Assembly (NCBI GenBank): GCA_029266425.1
Contig: JAQSWY010000020.1
Location: 19,221-83,220 of the forward strand
Direction: 5' to 3'
Length of the DNA stretch: 64,000 nucleotides
Origin: Xanthobacteraceae bacterium
GTDB lineage: Bacteria; Pseudomonadota; Alphaproteobacteria; Rhizobiales; Xanthobacteraceae
Of the stretch, positions 25,846 through 34,929 are shown piece by piece; the stretch's first letter is position 1; each line of letters starts with the position of its first letter. The notes beneath the pieces were generated by a model, which did no database searches, was not told where the DNA came from, and saw only the letters and a program-made list of their open reading frames with translations. Both the position numbers and the translations under genes were made by a program.

Positions 25846-26924
25846 CAGCGCGCCTCCCCGATCCCGGTCGCCAGCCGCTTCGCCCCCATCGGGCGGGTGA
25901 GGCGGAACTTGGCGAGGTCGACGAGACCGTTGGGGAACACCAGCACCACCAGCACGATCAGGCCGGAAAGGATGAAGGGCCAGACCTCCGGCGCCGCCGA
26001 GGACAGCCAGAACTTCACCGCGTTCACCAGCAAAGCGCCGATCACCGCGCCGACCAGATGGCCGCGCCCGCCGATCGCCACCCACACCGCGATCTCCAGC
26101 GACAGTTCGGGCGAGAGCACGCGCGGATTGATGATGCCGACCTGCGGCACATAGAGCATGCCGGCGAGCATCGCGATCAGCGCCGAGAGGCACCACAGCA
26201 CGAGCTTGAGGCGCAGCGTCTCATAGCCGAGCGTGCGCAGGCGGGTCTCGTCGTCGCGCGCGGCCAGCATCAGCGCGCCGAAGCGGCTGCCGACCAGCAT
26301 GCGGCACGCGAGCAAGGCGCCCGCCAGCGCCAGCACCGAGACCATCGCCATGGCGGTGATCATCCCCGTCGTCCCGATCGGCCAGCCGAACACGACGGAA
26401 AAACCGGTCATGCCGTTATTGCCGCCGAAGCCGGTGTCGTTGCGGAACATCAGCAGCATGGCGACATAGACCAGCGCCTGGGTAATGATGGCGAAATAGA
26501 CGCCGCCGACCCGCGAGCGGAACGACACATAGCCGAACACGCCGGCGATCAAGGTCGTCACCGCAATGGCGACGATCAGCGCATAGGGGAGGCTCCCAAA
26601 GCCGGCCCAGTAGAACGGGAAGTCCTTCCAGCCCATGAACTGCAGGAAGTCCGGCACCGTGCCCGTCACCTCGAAGCTGTGCTTGAGCAGATGCATGGCA
26701 ATGACATAGCCGCCAATGGCGAAGAACAGGCCATGGCCGAGCGAGAGGATGCCGAGGTAGCCCCAGATCAGGTCCAGCGAGAGCGCCAGCACGGCGAAGG
26801 CAGCGAGCTGGCCGAGGGCATTCGTGAGATAGCGGGACGGCTCGAACACCGGCATCGCCACCGCGGTGATGACGAGCGCGGCAATGAGCGCGAGGAAGGG
26901 GCGATCCTGGGTCCAGCGCGTCAT
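25845..26924 (-). CDS. urtC: Urea/amide ABC transporter permease UrtC
   Basis: A 359-residue LivM-type permease with about ten helices, including YLGILSLGHGLFFAIGGYVI and FGYVSFRSRVGGVYFAIITQ, and the coupling segment ARDDETRLRTLGY. The UrtC-typical NDTGFGGNNGMTGF is present. It starts within the end of urtB (ATGA overlap). Confidence 0.9.
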   Translation of the reverse strand: MTRWTQDRPFLALIAALVITAVAMPVFEPSRYLTNALGQLAAFAVLALSLDLIWGYLGILSLGHGLFFAIGGYVIAMHLLKHSFEVTGTVPDFLQFMGWKDFPFYWAGFGSLPYALIVAIAVTTLIAGVFGYVSFRSRVGGVYFAIITQALVYVAMLLMFRNDTGFGGNNGMTGFSVVFGWPIGTTGMITAMAMVSVLALAGALLACRMLVGSRFGALMLAARDDETRLRTLGYETLRLKLVLWCLSALIAMLAGMLYVPQVGIINPRVLSPELSLEIAVWVAIGGRGHLVGAVIGALLVNAVKFWLSSAAPEVWPFILSGLIVLVVLVFPNGLVDLAKFRLTRPMGAKRLATGIGEAR

Positions 26925-28522
26925 TTGCGGCGCCCCTTCACGGCGAACAGCCCCTCGGGCCGCCATTGCAGGAAGCCGATGATCATCAGCAGCACGATCA
27001 CCTTGGCCGCGACGGCGCCCCAGAGCGGCTCGATCAGCACATTGATCTGGCCGATGCCGAGCGCGGCGACCACGGTGCCGGCAATGGTGCCGACGCCGCC
27101 GAGCACGACGACCATGAAGCTGTCGATGATGAAGTTCTGGCCCATTTGCGGGTTCACGCTGTAGATCGGCAACAACGCAAGGCCCGCCAGCCCGGCAAGG
27201 CCGGAGCCGAGGCCGAACGCCATCATGTCGACGCGTCGGGTCGGGATGCCGATGCAGGCCGCCATGTCGCGGTTCTGCGTCACTGCGCGGATGTTCAGCC
27301 CGAGCGGGGTCTTGCGCACCACGCCCCACGTGATCGCCAGCGTCGCCACCGCGAAGGCGATGGCGAACATGCGGTTCCAGGTGAAGATGAAGTCGCCGAT
27401 CACCGGCACGCCGCCGGTGACGTAGAACGGCGTCTCGAACTGCAAATTGTGGGTGCCGAAGATGACGCGGACGAGGTTCACCAGGAACAGGCTCACCGCC
27501 CAGGTGGCGAGCAGGCTCATCAGTGGGCGCTTGTAGAGGTGGCGCAGCAAGCTGGCCTCCAACGCGATGCCAATGGCCGCGGTGACCAGAAAGGCGAAGG
27601 GGATGGCGAGGACCAGGTACCAGTCGAGCAGGGCCGGGGCGGCGTGGCGCAGCGCCTCCTGCACCAGCCAGGTGACATAGGCGCCGATCATGATCAGTTC
27701 GCCTTGGGCGAGATTGATGACGCCCATCAGCCCGAAGATGATGGCGAGGCCGATCGCCGCCATGAACAGGATGCTGGCAAAGCTCAAGCCATTGTAGAGC
27801 GCAGCCAGGGCGTCACCTATGGCAATGCCACGATCGATCCGGCTGACGGCGCGGTCCACGGCCTGCCGGAAGGCGGCGTCCGAGGCATAGGCAGGATCGG
27901 ACTTCAGTGCCGAGATCTGCGTCAGCGCCCGCCGACTCGGATTCTCGGCGATGCGGTTCACCGCATTGATGCGCTTGGTGACGTCGGACGAATTCAGTGC
28001 CGCGGTCTGCGCCAGCGTCTCGATCTGGGTGCGCAGGCCCGCATCGTTCTCGCTCCCGGCAGCGGCGTCCAGCAGCCCTTCCGGCAAGGAGCCGGCGCGG
28101 CGCTCCAGCGTGCGCAATGCCGCGGTGCGCTGGCCGGCATCGGGCGCGCTGCGCAAGGCGAGCGCGGCGTCGGCGGATTCAAAGACGGCGCGGTTCTTGA
28201 GGCTCAGCACCGGGGTGCGGGCGGCCTCCAGTACGGCGCGCGGCGCGCGGGTCACGGCGTCGACATCCCGCAGCACGGCGCCGGTGTCGTCACACGCGAG
28301 CTTCTTGTCGATCAGCGCCTTGGCCAGCGGTGCCGCCCAGTTGCGGTCTTCCGCGCTGCCGGTGGCGGCGAGAGCGAGCAGAGTGGCTCCGGCCTCGCCC
28401 ATGGCGCCGGCATTGCCGCAGAGCTGTGCGATGAGCGCAGGGCGATCCAGCGGCGCGGCCATTGCGGGCAGCGCGAGCAGGGTGCCGGCGAAGGCAAGCA
28501 GGAGGCGGATGCAACGCGTCAT
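26921..28522 (-). CDS. urtB: Urea/amide ABC transporter permease UrtB
   Basis: A 533-residue protein. A signal peptide (residues 1-23, cut near PAMA) and about 210 residues of alpha-helical, repeat-like periplasmic domain precede a LivH-type permease (about 235-533; GLMGVINLAQGELIMIGAYV, then QMGQNFIIDSFMVVVLGGVG). The long N-terminal domain is usual for UrtB and distinguishes it from amino-acid LivH. It is preceded by a stable hairpin separating it from urtA. Confidence 0.9.
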   Translation of the reverse strand: MTRCIRLLLAFAGTLLALPAMAAPLDRPALIAQLCGNAGAMGEAGATLLALAATGSAEDRNWAAPLAKALIDKKLACDDTGAVLRDVDAVTRAPRAVLEAARTPVLSLKNRAVFESADAALALRSAPDAGQRTAALRTLERRAGSLPEGLLDAAAGSENDAGLRTQIETLAQTAALNSSDVTKRINAVNRIAENPSRRALTQISALKSDPAYASDAAFRQAVDRAVSRIDRGIAIGDALAALYNGLSFASILFMAAIGLAIIFGLMGVINLAQGELIMIGAYVTWLVQEALRHAAPALLDWYLVLAIPFAFLVTAAIGIALEASLLRHLYKRPLMSLLATWAVSLFLVNLVRVIFGTHNLQFETPFYVTGGVPVIGDFIFTWNRMFAIAFAVATLAITWGVVRKTPLGLNIRAVTQNRDMAACIGIPTRRVDMMAFGLGSGLAGLAGLALLPIYSVNPQMGQNFIIDSFMVVVLGGVGTIAGTVVAALGIGQINVLIEPLWGAVAAKVIVLLMIIGFLQWRPEGLFAVKGRRK

Positions 28523-28539
28523 AGGGCACTCGACGACAA

Positions 28540-28561
28540 CGGCCGGCGTTGCAGCCGGCCG
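28540..28561 (-). terminator. Hairpin between urtA and urtB
   Basis: A perfect 8-base stem with a 6-base loop: CGGCCGGC-gttgca-GCCGGCCG. It lies between the urtA stop (28597) and urtB start (28522), without a T-run. Such hairpins usually stabilise the binding-protein part of the mRNA and lower expression downstream. Confidence 0.6.
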
Positions 28562-28596
28562 CATCGGGGGATCAGAAGGAAAGGAGAGGCAAGAAA

Positions 28597-29847
28597 TCAG
28601 CCATAGGGGCTGAAGGGCACCGGCTTCGGCGTATCCTTGGACTGCCAGAGGATGTCGAAGCCCTGCTTCTCGTTCACCGAGCCGATGAACACGCCGCGCG
28701 AGACATAGTTGTTCTCGGCGGTCATGCCGATCTTGTAGCCCGACGGGCAGTCGAAGGAGAGGCCGTTGAACGCCTTGGTGACTTCGGGGATGTCGAACGA
28801 GCCGGCCTTCGCCGCCGCCATCGCCCAGAGGTGCACGGCGTCATAGGCGGAGACCATCGGATCGATGGCGACGTCGCCCTTGAACGGCACGTTCTTCGCC
28901 TTCACGTAGTCCGCCCAGCTCTTCAGGAAGGTGGTGTTGGAGGCGCCCTTGGCGTTCTGCAGATAGGCCCAGCAATTCAGGTGGCCGACCAGCTTGGAGG
29001 TGTCGAGGCCCTCGAGGTCAGCTTCCACCATGTCGAGGCCGAGCACCGGGATATCGGTCGCCTTTATGCCCTGGTTGGCGAATTCGCGCATGAAGTCCGG
29101 GATCGACGAGCCCACCACGGTCAGCACCACGATGGGCTGGCCGCCGCCCTGGTCGGCGAAGGCGCGGATCTGGTTTACCAGCGTCTGGAAATTGGAGAAG
29201 CCGAAGGGGACGTACTCCTCCTTCCAGGCGCTCTCCGTGATGCCCTTGGACTTCCAGTAGCCCTTTAGCTGCTTGTTGATGGTGCGCGGCCAGACATAGT
29301 CCGAGCCGAGCATGAAGAAGCGCTTCGCCGAGACGCCTTCCTCGCCCATCAGATAGTCGACCGCCGGCAGCACCGAGCTGGCGGGCGGCGAGTTCACATA
29401 GACGACGTTCTTGGAGTTCTCGTCGCCCTCGAAATGCAGCGGATAGAACAGCAGACCCTTTTCTTGCTCGACCACCGGCAGCACGGTCTTGCGCGACACC
29501 GAGGTCCAGCAGCCGAACAGCGCGGAGACCTTCTCCTGCTGCAGCATCTGCTTGGCCGACTGCGCATAGAGCGGCCAGTCGGAGGCAGGATCGGAGACCA
29601 CCACCTCGACGGTGCGGCCGTTGACGCCGCCCTTGGCGTTGATCTCGTCGGCGGCCATCCTCACCACATAGTTCAGACGGCCCTCGAGATTGGCCATGGT
29701 GCCTGACGAGGAGAACAGGCAGCCGAGCTTCACGCTGCCGGCCGCCTGGGCGGAGCGCAATATGCCCGGCATGCGGATCGGCGAGGCGAGCCCCGCGGCG
29801 GCGAGGCCACTCGCCTGCAGAAAGGAACGCCGCGAAAGCTTGCTCAT
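28597..29847 (-). CDS. urtA: Urea/amide ABC transporter substrate-binding protein UrtA
   Basis: A 416-residue binding protein with a twin-arginine signal (LSRRSFLQASGLAAAGLA) and Leu/Ile/Val-type bilobal domain: LGCLFSSSGTMANLEG, then KQMLQQEKVSALFGCWTSVS and NVVYVNSPPASSVLP. These match UrtA and the FmdD amide-binding proteins. I chose ATG 29847, giving the signal directly at the N-terminus. It is the first gene of urtABCDE-fmdA and divergent from the OrfA-like gene. Confidence 0.92.
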   Translation of the reverse strand: MSKLSRRSFLQASGLAAAGLASPIRMPGILRSAQAAGSVKLGCLFSSSGTMANLEGRLNYVVRMAADEINAKGGVNGRTVEVVVSDPASDWPLYAQSAKQMLQQEKVSALFGCWTSVSRKTVLPVVEQEKGLLFYPLHFEGDENSKNVVYVNSPPASSVLPAVDYLMGEEGVSAKRFFMLGSDYVWPRTINKQLKGYWKSKGITESAWKEEYVPFGFSNFQTLVNQIRAFADQGGGQPIVVLTVVGSSIPDFMREFANQGIKATDIPVLGLDMVEADLEGLDTSKLVGHLNCWAYLQNAKGASNTTFLKSWADYVKAKNVPFKGDVAIDPMVSAYDAVHLWAMAAAKAGSFDIPEVTKAFNGLSFDCPSGYKIGMTAENNYVSRGVFIGSVNEKQGFDILWQSKDTPKPVPFSPYG

Positions 29848-29962
29848 GGGACGACACCTCATAGTTCGGAGATGTCGCGAATTCTGTTCGGACCCTGCGG
29901 TGACGCAACTTCATATTATGTTCAGTGCTGCCCAATCCGGCAGCAATGACAGGGCATTGGCA

Positions 29963-29984
29963 GGCAATATGGCACTATTGCCAT
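29963..29984. promoter_or_regulatory. Two overlapping dyads upstream of the urt operon
   Basis: GGCAATA (29963-29969) and TATTGCC (29976-29982) form a perfect repeat around TGGCAC. Overlapping it, ATGGCA (29969-29974) and TGCCAT (29979-29984) pair around CTAT. They lie 116 bases upstream of urtA and are the only strong dyad in the gap besides the REP palindrome. They are a candidate operator. No clear sigma-54 promoter (GG-N10-GC) fits here. Confidence 0.4.
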
Positions 29985-30022
29985 ATGATGGCGGCGCGAG
30001 GGACGGGGCGCCGTTCTCCTTG

Positions 30023-30126
30023 AGCATCCTTCGAGGCCGGCCGTTGGCCGGCACCTCAGGATGACGTCGCTTTTATGAGAACCACGTCATCCTGAGGTGA
30101 GAGCTCAGCGAGCCTCGAAGGATGCT
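30023..30126. repeat. REP-type palindrome, copy A
   Basis: A 104-base palindrome. The outer arms are AGCATCCTTCGAGGC and its complement GCCTCGAAGGATGCT. The inner arms, CCTCAGGATGACGT and ACGTCATCCTGAGG, flank a central cgcttttatgagaacc. It shares its arm words with copy B on the other side of the OrfA-like gene. Such units are common in intergenic regions of Hyphomicrobiales. Confidence 0.75.
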
Positions 30127-30292
30127 GAACAGAGCGCCCCGCCTTCCTTCCGCTAAACGCCGCGACGTCATCGCCTTCGCAACGCAGCAAAATTGCATTC
30201 ACGCCCGCGCGCGATCCGCTATAGTGCTGCCTACAGAAAGCGCATGCCCATCAAGCGGGCGTCGCCGATGGGTATGAAGCGGAGAGCAGGCG

Positions 30293-30682
30293 ATGCGACG
30301 TTCGCAATATACCGAGAACGAGATCATCCACCTCCTGTACGAGGCGCATGCCGGTGTGCCGGTCGATGAGATCTGCCGTACTGCGCAGGTTTCGCTGCGT
30401 ACCTTCTATCGCTGGCGCCGCCGTTTCGGCGGGCTGACCCCGCCGGCGGTGATGCAGATGAAGGAGCTGGAGGCGGAGAACCGCCGGCTACGCGCCCTCG
30501 TCAGCAATTTGTCCGAACGCCTCCACACGCCAAGCGGGGAACTGCCGCACGCGCCGCGCCCCGGCGCGCCGGCCAGTGCACCCGCCGGTGCTTTGGCGCA
30601 ATTGCGCGCCTCGACGCTCGCCGCCGAGCGCTGCGGTGGCGCTTTGGTCGGCCGCTTCGCCTCGGTGCGGGTGACGCGGTAG
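30293..30682 (+). CDS. Orphan IS3-type OrfA-like HTH protein
   Basis: A 129-residue protein. Residues 1-50 match the IS3-family OrfA helix-turn-helix (YTENEIIHLLYEAHAG, VSLRTFYRWRRRFGGL). A short leucine-zipper-like helix follows (MKELEAENRRLRALVSNL). OrfA then normally leads into OrfB by frameshift, but here a proline/alanine-rich tail of about 55 residues follows and no OrfB or terminal repeats are present. GGAGAG precedes the ATG, and an imperfect dyad (30244-30252/30267-30275, CCCATC core) lies in front. It may be a truncated transposase or a domesticated DNA-binding regulator between two amide operons. Confidence 0.65.
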   Translation: MRRSQYTENEIIHLLYEAHAGVPVDEICRTAQVSLRTFYRWRRRFGGLTPPAVMQMKELEAENRRLRALVSNLSERLHTPSGELPHAPRPGAPASAPAGALAQLRASTLAAERCGGALVGRFASVRVTR

Positions 30683-30697
30683 GAGGGGGAAGGCATA

Positions 30698-30816
30698 CTG
30701 CTTCAGCATCCTTCGAGGTTCGCTGATCCTCGCACCGCAGGATGAGGTCGTTATAAAAGTGCAACCTCATCCTGAGGTGCCCGGCGCAAGCCGGGCCTCG
30801 AAGGATGCTGAAGCAG
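30698..30816. repeat. REP-type palindrome, copy B
   Basis: A 119-base palindrome with outer arms CTGCTTCAGCATCCTTCGAGG and complement, and inner arms GCAGGATGAGGT/ACCTCATCCTGAGGT around a central AT-rich cgttataaaagtgca. It is located 16 bases after the OrfA-like stop. Same family as copy A; the inner arms differ (GAGGT against GACGT). Confidence 0.75.
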
Positions 30817-31094
30817 GACGCCACTGCCGCTTCCTTGGGCAACCTAAATGGCAATTGCGACATAAAGCCCGACGGGTGGATACGGATTGGTCGTTCCGCC
30901 CGAAACGCACTCTGTCCGCCGGACAGAAATCGCGCATACGACGCCCTCCGGACCGCGTATTCAGCAACCCGCGCAACGCTGCCTGCGATCCTCGCAGCGC
31001 GTGCCAGTCTTTTGATCTTGCTGGCGAATTGCAGACTGAATTACGAATTCACCTCGATTTGGCGTCCGCCGAGACCTCCGAGGAGATCGAATCC

Positions 31095-32117
31095 ATGTCA
31101 AAAGATCTGCGCACGCGCCTTGATCGTCGCGGCTTCCTGAAGACCTCGGCGCTGGTCGCCGGCGGCGTCATCGCCGCGCCCTATGTCGCCACGCGCGCCA
31201 GTGCGGCGGGGCTGAAGACGGTGAATTTCAGCGAGGCGGTGCACAACCTCGGCTACATTAACCTCTATGTCGGCATGCATGCCGGCATCTTCGAGAAGAA
31301 CGGCCTCGCCATGAAGGTGGTCGCCGCCGGTGGCGACACTCAGACCTTCGCCGCGGTGCTCGGCGGCTCGGCCGATTTCGCCATTGGCGACGCCACCATG
31401 GCGCAGATCTCCCGCGAGAATGGCGGTCCCGGCGTCGTGGTCGGCACCGTGGTGCAGCGCGCGCATTATTTCGGCGTGTCGAAGACCATGGAGCCTTTCA
31501 CCGATCCGAAGGCGCTCAAGGGCAAGAAGATCGTCACCTCGCCCGAGCCCAACACCAACTACTCGGTCGCCAAACGCATGCTGGAAAAGGCCGGCATGAA
31601 GGTCGGCACAGATGCCTTCATCATCCCGGTGAACCCCGGCACCGAGATCGCCGCCATGCTGGCAGGCCAGGCCGACGTCGCCATCGCCTATCAGCCGAGC
31701 GTCGCCGCGGCCGAAGCCCAGGGCGCCAAGGTGGTGTTCGACTTCTCCAACTATATCGGCCCGTTCTGCAACACCGGCATCATGGTGCTGCCCACCACCA
31801 TCGCCAGGGACCCGGAGATGGTGCAGGCGCTGGTGACCTCGTTCGAGGAAGCTTCGCGCAAGACCTATGCCGACCCCGCTTTCTCCAAGCAGGTGGCGCG
31901 CAAGGAATTCCCGGACGTGCCGGGTGAGGTTGTGGACAAGGCCATTGACGCCGAGCTGAAGTACCTGATCCCGGCGCAGTCGGTGATCACCAAGCCGGAC
32001 CAGTGGAAGAACCTGATGGACATGCAGGTCTATCTCGGCAACGCCAAGGGTACGATCAGCTACGACCAGATCATCGACAATTCCTTCGCCGAGAAGGCCA
32101 TCAAGAAGCTCGGGTGA
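31095..32117 (+). CDS. ABC transporter substrate-binding protein, NMT1/SsuA type
   Basis: A 340-residue protein with a twin-arginine signal (DRRGFLKTSALVAGG) and an NMT1/THI5-like binding domain: NLGYINLYVGMHAGIFEKNG, GSADFAIGDATMAQIS, and AMLAGQADVAIAYQPSVAAA. GAGGAGA precedes ATG 31095. It is the first gene of an importer whose last gene is a formamidase, suggesting the ligand is an amide or an N-formyl/pyrimidine-type compound rather than sulfonate. The ligand is inferred only from the neighbour. Confidence 0.85.
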   Translation: MSKDLRTRLDRRGFLKTSALVAGGVIAAPYVATRASAAGLKTVNFSEAVHNLGYINLYVGMHAGIFEKNGLAMKVVAAGGDTQTFAAVLGGSADFAIGDATMAQISRENGGPGVVVGTVVQRAHYFGVSKTMEPFTDPKALKGKKIVTSPEPNTNYSVAKRMLEKAGMKVGTDAFIIPVNPGTEIAAMLAGQADVAIAYQPSVAAAEAQGAKVVFDFSNYIGPFCNTGIMVLPTTIARDPEMVQALVTSFEEASRKTYADPAFSKQVARKEFPDVPGEVVDKAIDAELKYLIPAQSVITKPDQWKNLMDMQVYLGNAKGTISYDQIIDNSFAEKAIKKLG

Positions 32118-32133
32118 CAAGAAGCTTGGGTGA
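32102..32133 (+). repeat. 16-base tandem duplication at the end of the binding-protein gene
   Basis: CAAGAAGCTCGGGTGA (32102-32117) is followed directly by CAAGAAGCTTGGGTGA (32118-32133), one base different. The first copy holds the last codons and stop of the binding-protein gene; the second reproduces them just before the ATPase start. Confidence 0.85.
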
Positions 32134-32139
32134 TTGCAC

Positions 32140-32955
<816 letters not shown>

Positions 32956-32963
32956 GGCGAGGC

Positions 32964-33803
32964 ATGGACAGCACCGCGGACGAAACCCTCTCCGGCACGG
33001 CGCCCGCCACGCCTCCGCTCGCGGGGAAGCGCCGGGCGCGGCTGCGCACCACGGCGCTGGTGCTGGCGGCGCAACTCGCCGTGCTCGCCGCCTTCATCGC
33101 CTTCTGGGAATACATGACGGCGTGGAACAGCCAGGCCGCCTTCATGTTCGGCTCGCCCTCGGCGATCGCGAATTTCCTCGTCCAGATGGCACGCGACGGC
33201 TCGCTGTTCCGCGACACCTATGTCACCGGCATGGAGACGCTGCTGGGCTTTGCGGTCGGCAACATCATCGGCACGCTGATCGGCCTGTCGCTCTGGTATT
33301 CGCGCTTCGTCTCGCGGGTGGTCGAGCCCTTCGTCATCGCCATCGGCTCGATCCCGATCATCGCGCTGGCGCCGATCATCATCATCTGGTTCGGCACCGG
33401 GCTGACGTCGAAGATCGCGATGTCGACGCTCTCCGTCGTCATCGTCGCGCTGGTGACCTCCTACAAGGGCGCAGTCGGTGTTGATGCAGACCAGATCAAC
33501 CTGATGCGCACGCTCGGCGCCTCGAAGTTCCAGATCTTCCGCAAGCTGGTGGTGCCGGCTTCGCTCACCGACATCTTCGCCGGGCTGAAACTCACCGTCG
33601 GCTTCGCGCTGATCGGCGCGATCGTCGGTGAGTTCATGTCCTCGTCCGAGGGGCTAGGACATGCGATCTTCAAGGCCGGCTCGCTCTACATCATCCCCAA
33701 GGTGTTCGCCGCGCTGGTCGCGACCATTGCGCTGGCGCTGGTGCTTACCTTCCTGGTCGGCAAGGTGGAGCGGCTGCTGATGCCGTGGCGCCGCCTCGCC
33801 TGA
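32964..33803 (+). CDS. ABC transporter permease, nitrate/sulfonate/amide type
   Basis: A 279-residue permease with six helices and the conserved cytoplasmic EAA-like loop around NLMRTLGASKFQIFRKLVVP. GSPSAIANFLVQM and FMSSSEGLGHAIF are typical of the SsuC/TauC group. Start ATG 32964, with GAGGCGAGG upstream, lies 8 bases beyond the ATPase stop. Confidence 0.88.
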   Translation: MDSTADETLSGTAPATPPLAGKRRARLRTTALVLAAQLAVLAAFIAFWEYMTAWNSQAAFMFGSPSAIANFLVQMARDGSLFRDTYVTGMETLLGFAVGNIIGTLIGLSLWYSRFVSRVVEPFVIAIGSIPIIALAPIIIIWFGTGLTSKIAMSTLSVVIVALVTSYKGAVGVDADQINLMRTLGASKFQIFRKLVVPASLTDIFAGLKLTVGFALIGAIVGEFMSSSEGLGHAIFKAGSLYIIPKVFAALVATIALALVLTFLVGKVERLLMPWRRLA

Positions 33804-33836
33804 AGTTCTTCATCACGCAGTGAATTCGGAGTGAGC

Positions 33837-34763
33837 ATGTCCCAGCGTGTCAGCAAGGCCGGCGGCAACATCAAATACGCGCTCTCGGCCAACGACGCCT
33901 TCATCGCCAGCGTCGAGGCCGGCGAGACCTTCGTGGTCGAGTGCGCCATCAATGCCAATGACGGCACCATTCGCCACCTCGGCCAGCAGCTCACCGATGC
34001 CGACGTCGCGCTGCCCTTCGTCAATGGCGCCACCGGCCCGATCGAGGTGAAGGGCGCGAAGAAGGGCGACATGCTCAAGGTCGAGATCCTCGACATGGAG
34101 CTCGACACGCTGGGCTTCACCGCGCTGTGGCCGGGCATCGGCATGTTCCCGGATTGGGTGCGGCAGAAGGAGTTCGGCCAGATCACCCGCGTCATGGAGG
34201 TGAAGGACGGCTTCGTTCACTGGTCGGACAGGCTGAAGCTGCCGGTGCGCCCGATGATCGGCGTCGCCGGCGTCGCGCCGGTGCATGGCGCGGTGCTCAC
34301 CGTCGACAATGGTGCCCATGGCGGCAATCTCGATGTGCAGGAGATCACCTCGGGCAACACCGTGATGTTCCGCGTGAATCACGATGGTGCCCACCTCTTT
34401 CTCGGCGACTGCCATGCTATCCAGGGCGACGGCGAGGCGAACGGCATGGGCGCCACCGAGATCGCCGCGACGCTCACCGTCCGCGTGTCGCTGGGGAAGG
34501 CGCCGGCGCGGCTCGGCCATCCGCGCATCGAGACGCCGACCCACATCTGCACGCTCGGCTGCGCTCGCCCGCTCGAAGACGCCATGCGCATCGCCTTCCA
34601 GGAGATGATCTATTGGCTGGAGGACGAGTATGGGATTCCGGCGACCGATGGCTACATGCTGCTCGGCCAGATCGCCGAGGCGCGCTGCACGCAGGTGGTG
34701 AATCCAAAATATACCTATATCTGCAAGGTGGATAAGGGGATCCTGGCGGAGCTGAAGGGATAG
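33837..34763 (+). CDS. fmdA: Formamidase/acetamidase (FmdA/AmdA family), copy 2
   Basis: A 308-residue amidase of the same family as the gene at 23.5 kb, but with diverged sequence. Shared segments: IEVKGAKKGDMLKVEILDME and LFLGDCHAIQGDGEANGMG (GDxHxxQGDGE motif). The C-terminus has DGYMLLGQIAEARCTQVVN. It has GGAG six bases before ATG 33837 and follows the permease by 33 bases, as the last gene of the second importer operon. It likely hydrolyses a different amide from copy 1. Confidence 0.9.
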   Translation: MSQRVSKAGGNIKYALSANDAFIASVEAGETFVVECAINANDGTIRHLGQQLTDADVALPFVNGATGPIEVKGAKKGDMLKVEILDMELDTLGFTALWPGIGMFPDWVRQKEFGQITRVMEVKDGFVHWSDRLKLPVRPMIGVAGVAPVHGAVLTVDNGAHGGNLDVQEITSGNTVMFRVNHDGAHLFLGDCHAIQGDGEANGMGATEIAATLTVRVSLGKAPARLGHPRIETPTHICTLGCARPLEDAMRIAFQEMIYWLEDEYGIPATDGYMLLGQIAEARCTQVVNPKYTYICKVDKGILAELKG

Positions 34764-34772
34764 CCTTACTCC

Positions 34773-34804
34773 CTGCCGCCGCCGTTCCGCATGGTCGGCG
34801 GCAG
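34773..34804 (+). terminator. Stem-loop after the second amidase gene
   Basis: CTGCCGCC (34773-34780) and GGCGGCAG (34797-34804) form a perfect 8-base stem with a 16-base loop, ten bases after the stop codon. No T-run follows, so it may act as a Rho-assisted or processing hairpin. Confidence 0.5.
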
Positions 34805-34929
34805 CAAGTGTCGGGACTGAACAGCTAGTACCGGATCACAGCGGCGCCGGGGACGCGCAATTGGCGGCGGATCGGAGAAGTACGAAATGCGTCCACTGAC
34901 AGAAATCGCTGAGCATCGACGGGTAATCG

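Noticed and set aside
26966..28606. Plus-strand reading frame of about 546 codons opposite urtB
   Set aside because: It is rich in His, Arg, Gly and Asp with no domain pattern, typical of an antisense shadow in GC-rich DNA; urtB on the minus strand is fully supported.
29880..30000. Possible sigma-54 (NtrC-dependent) promoter for the urt operon
   Set aside because: I looked for GG-N10-GC with a TGGCAC-like context on the minus strand and found no correctly spaced match; TGGCAC at 29970 is part of a dyad instead.
30023..30816. The two palindromes as terminal inverted repeats of an IS element carrying the OrfA-like gene
   Set aside because: Each unit is itself a full palindrome with different inner arms, the transposase lacks OrfB, and no target-site duplication could be seen.
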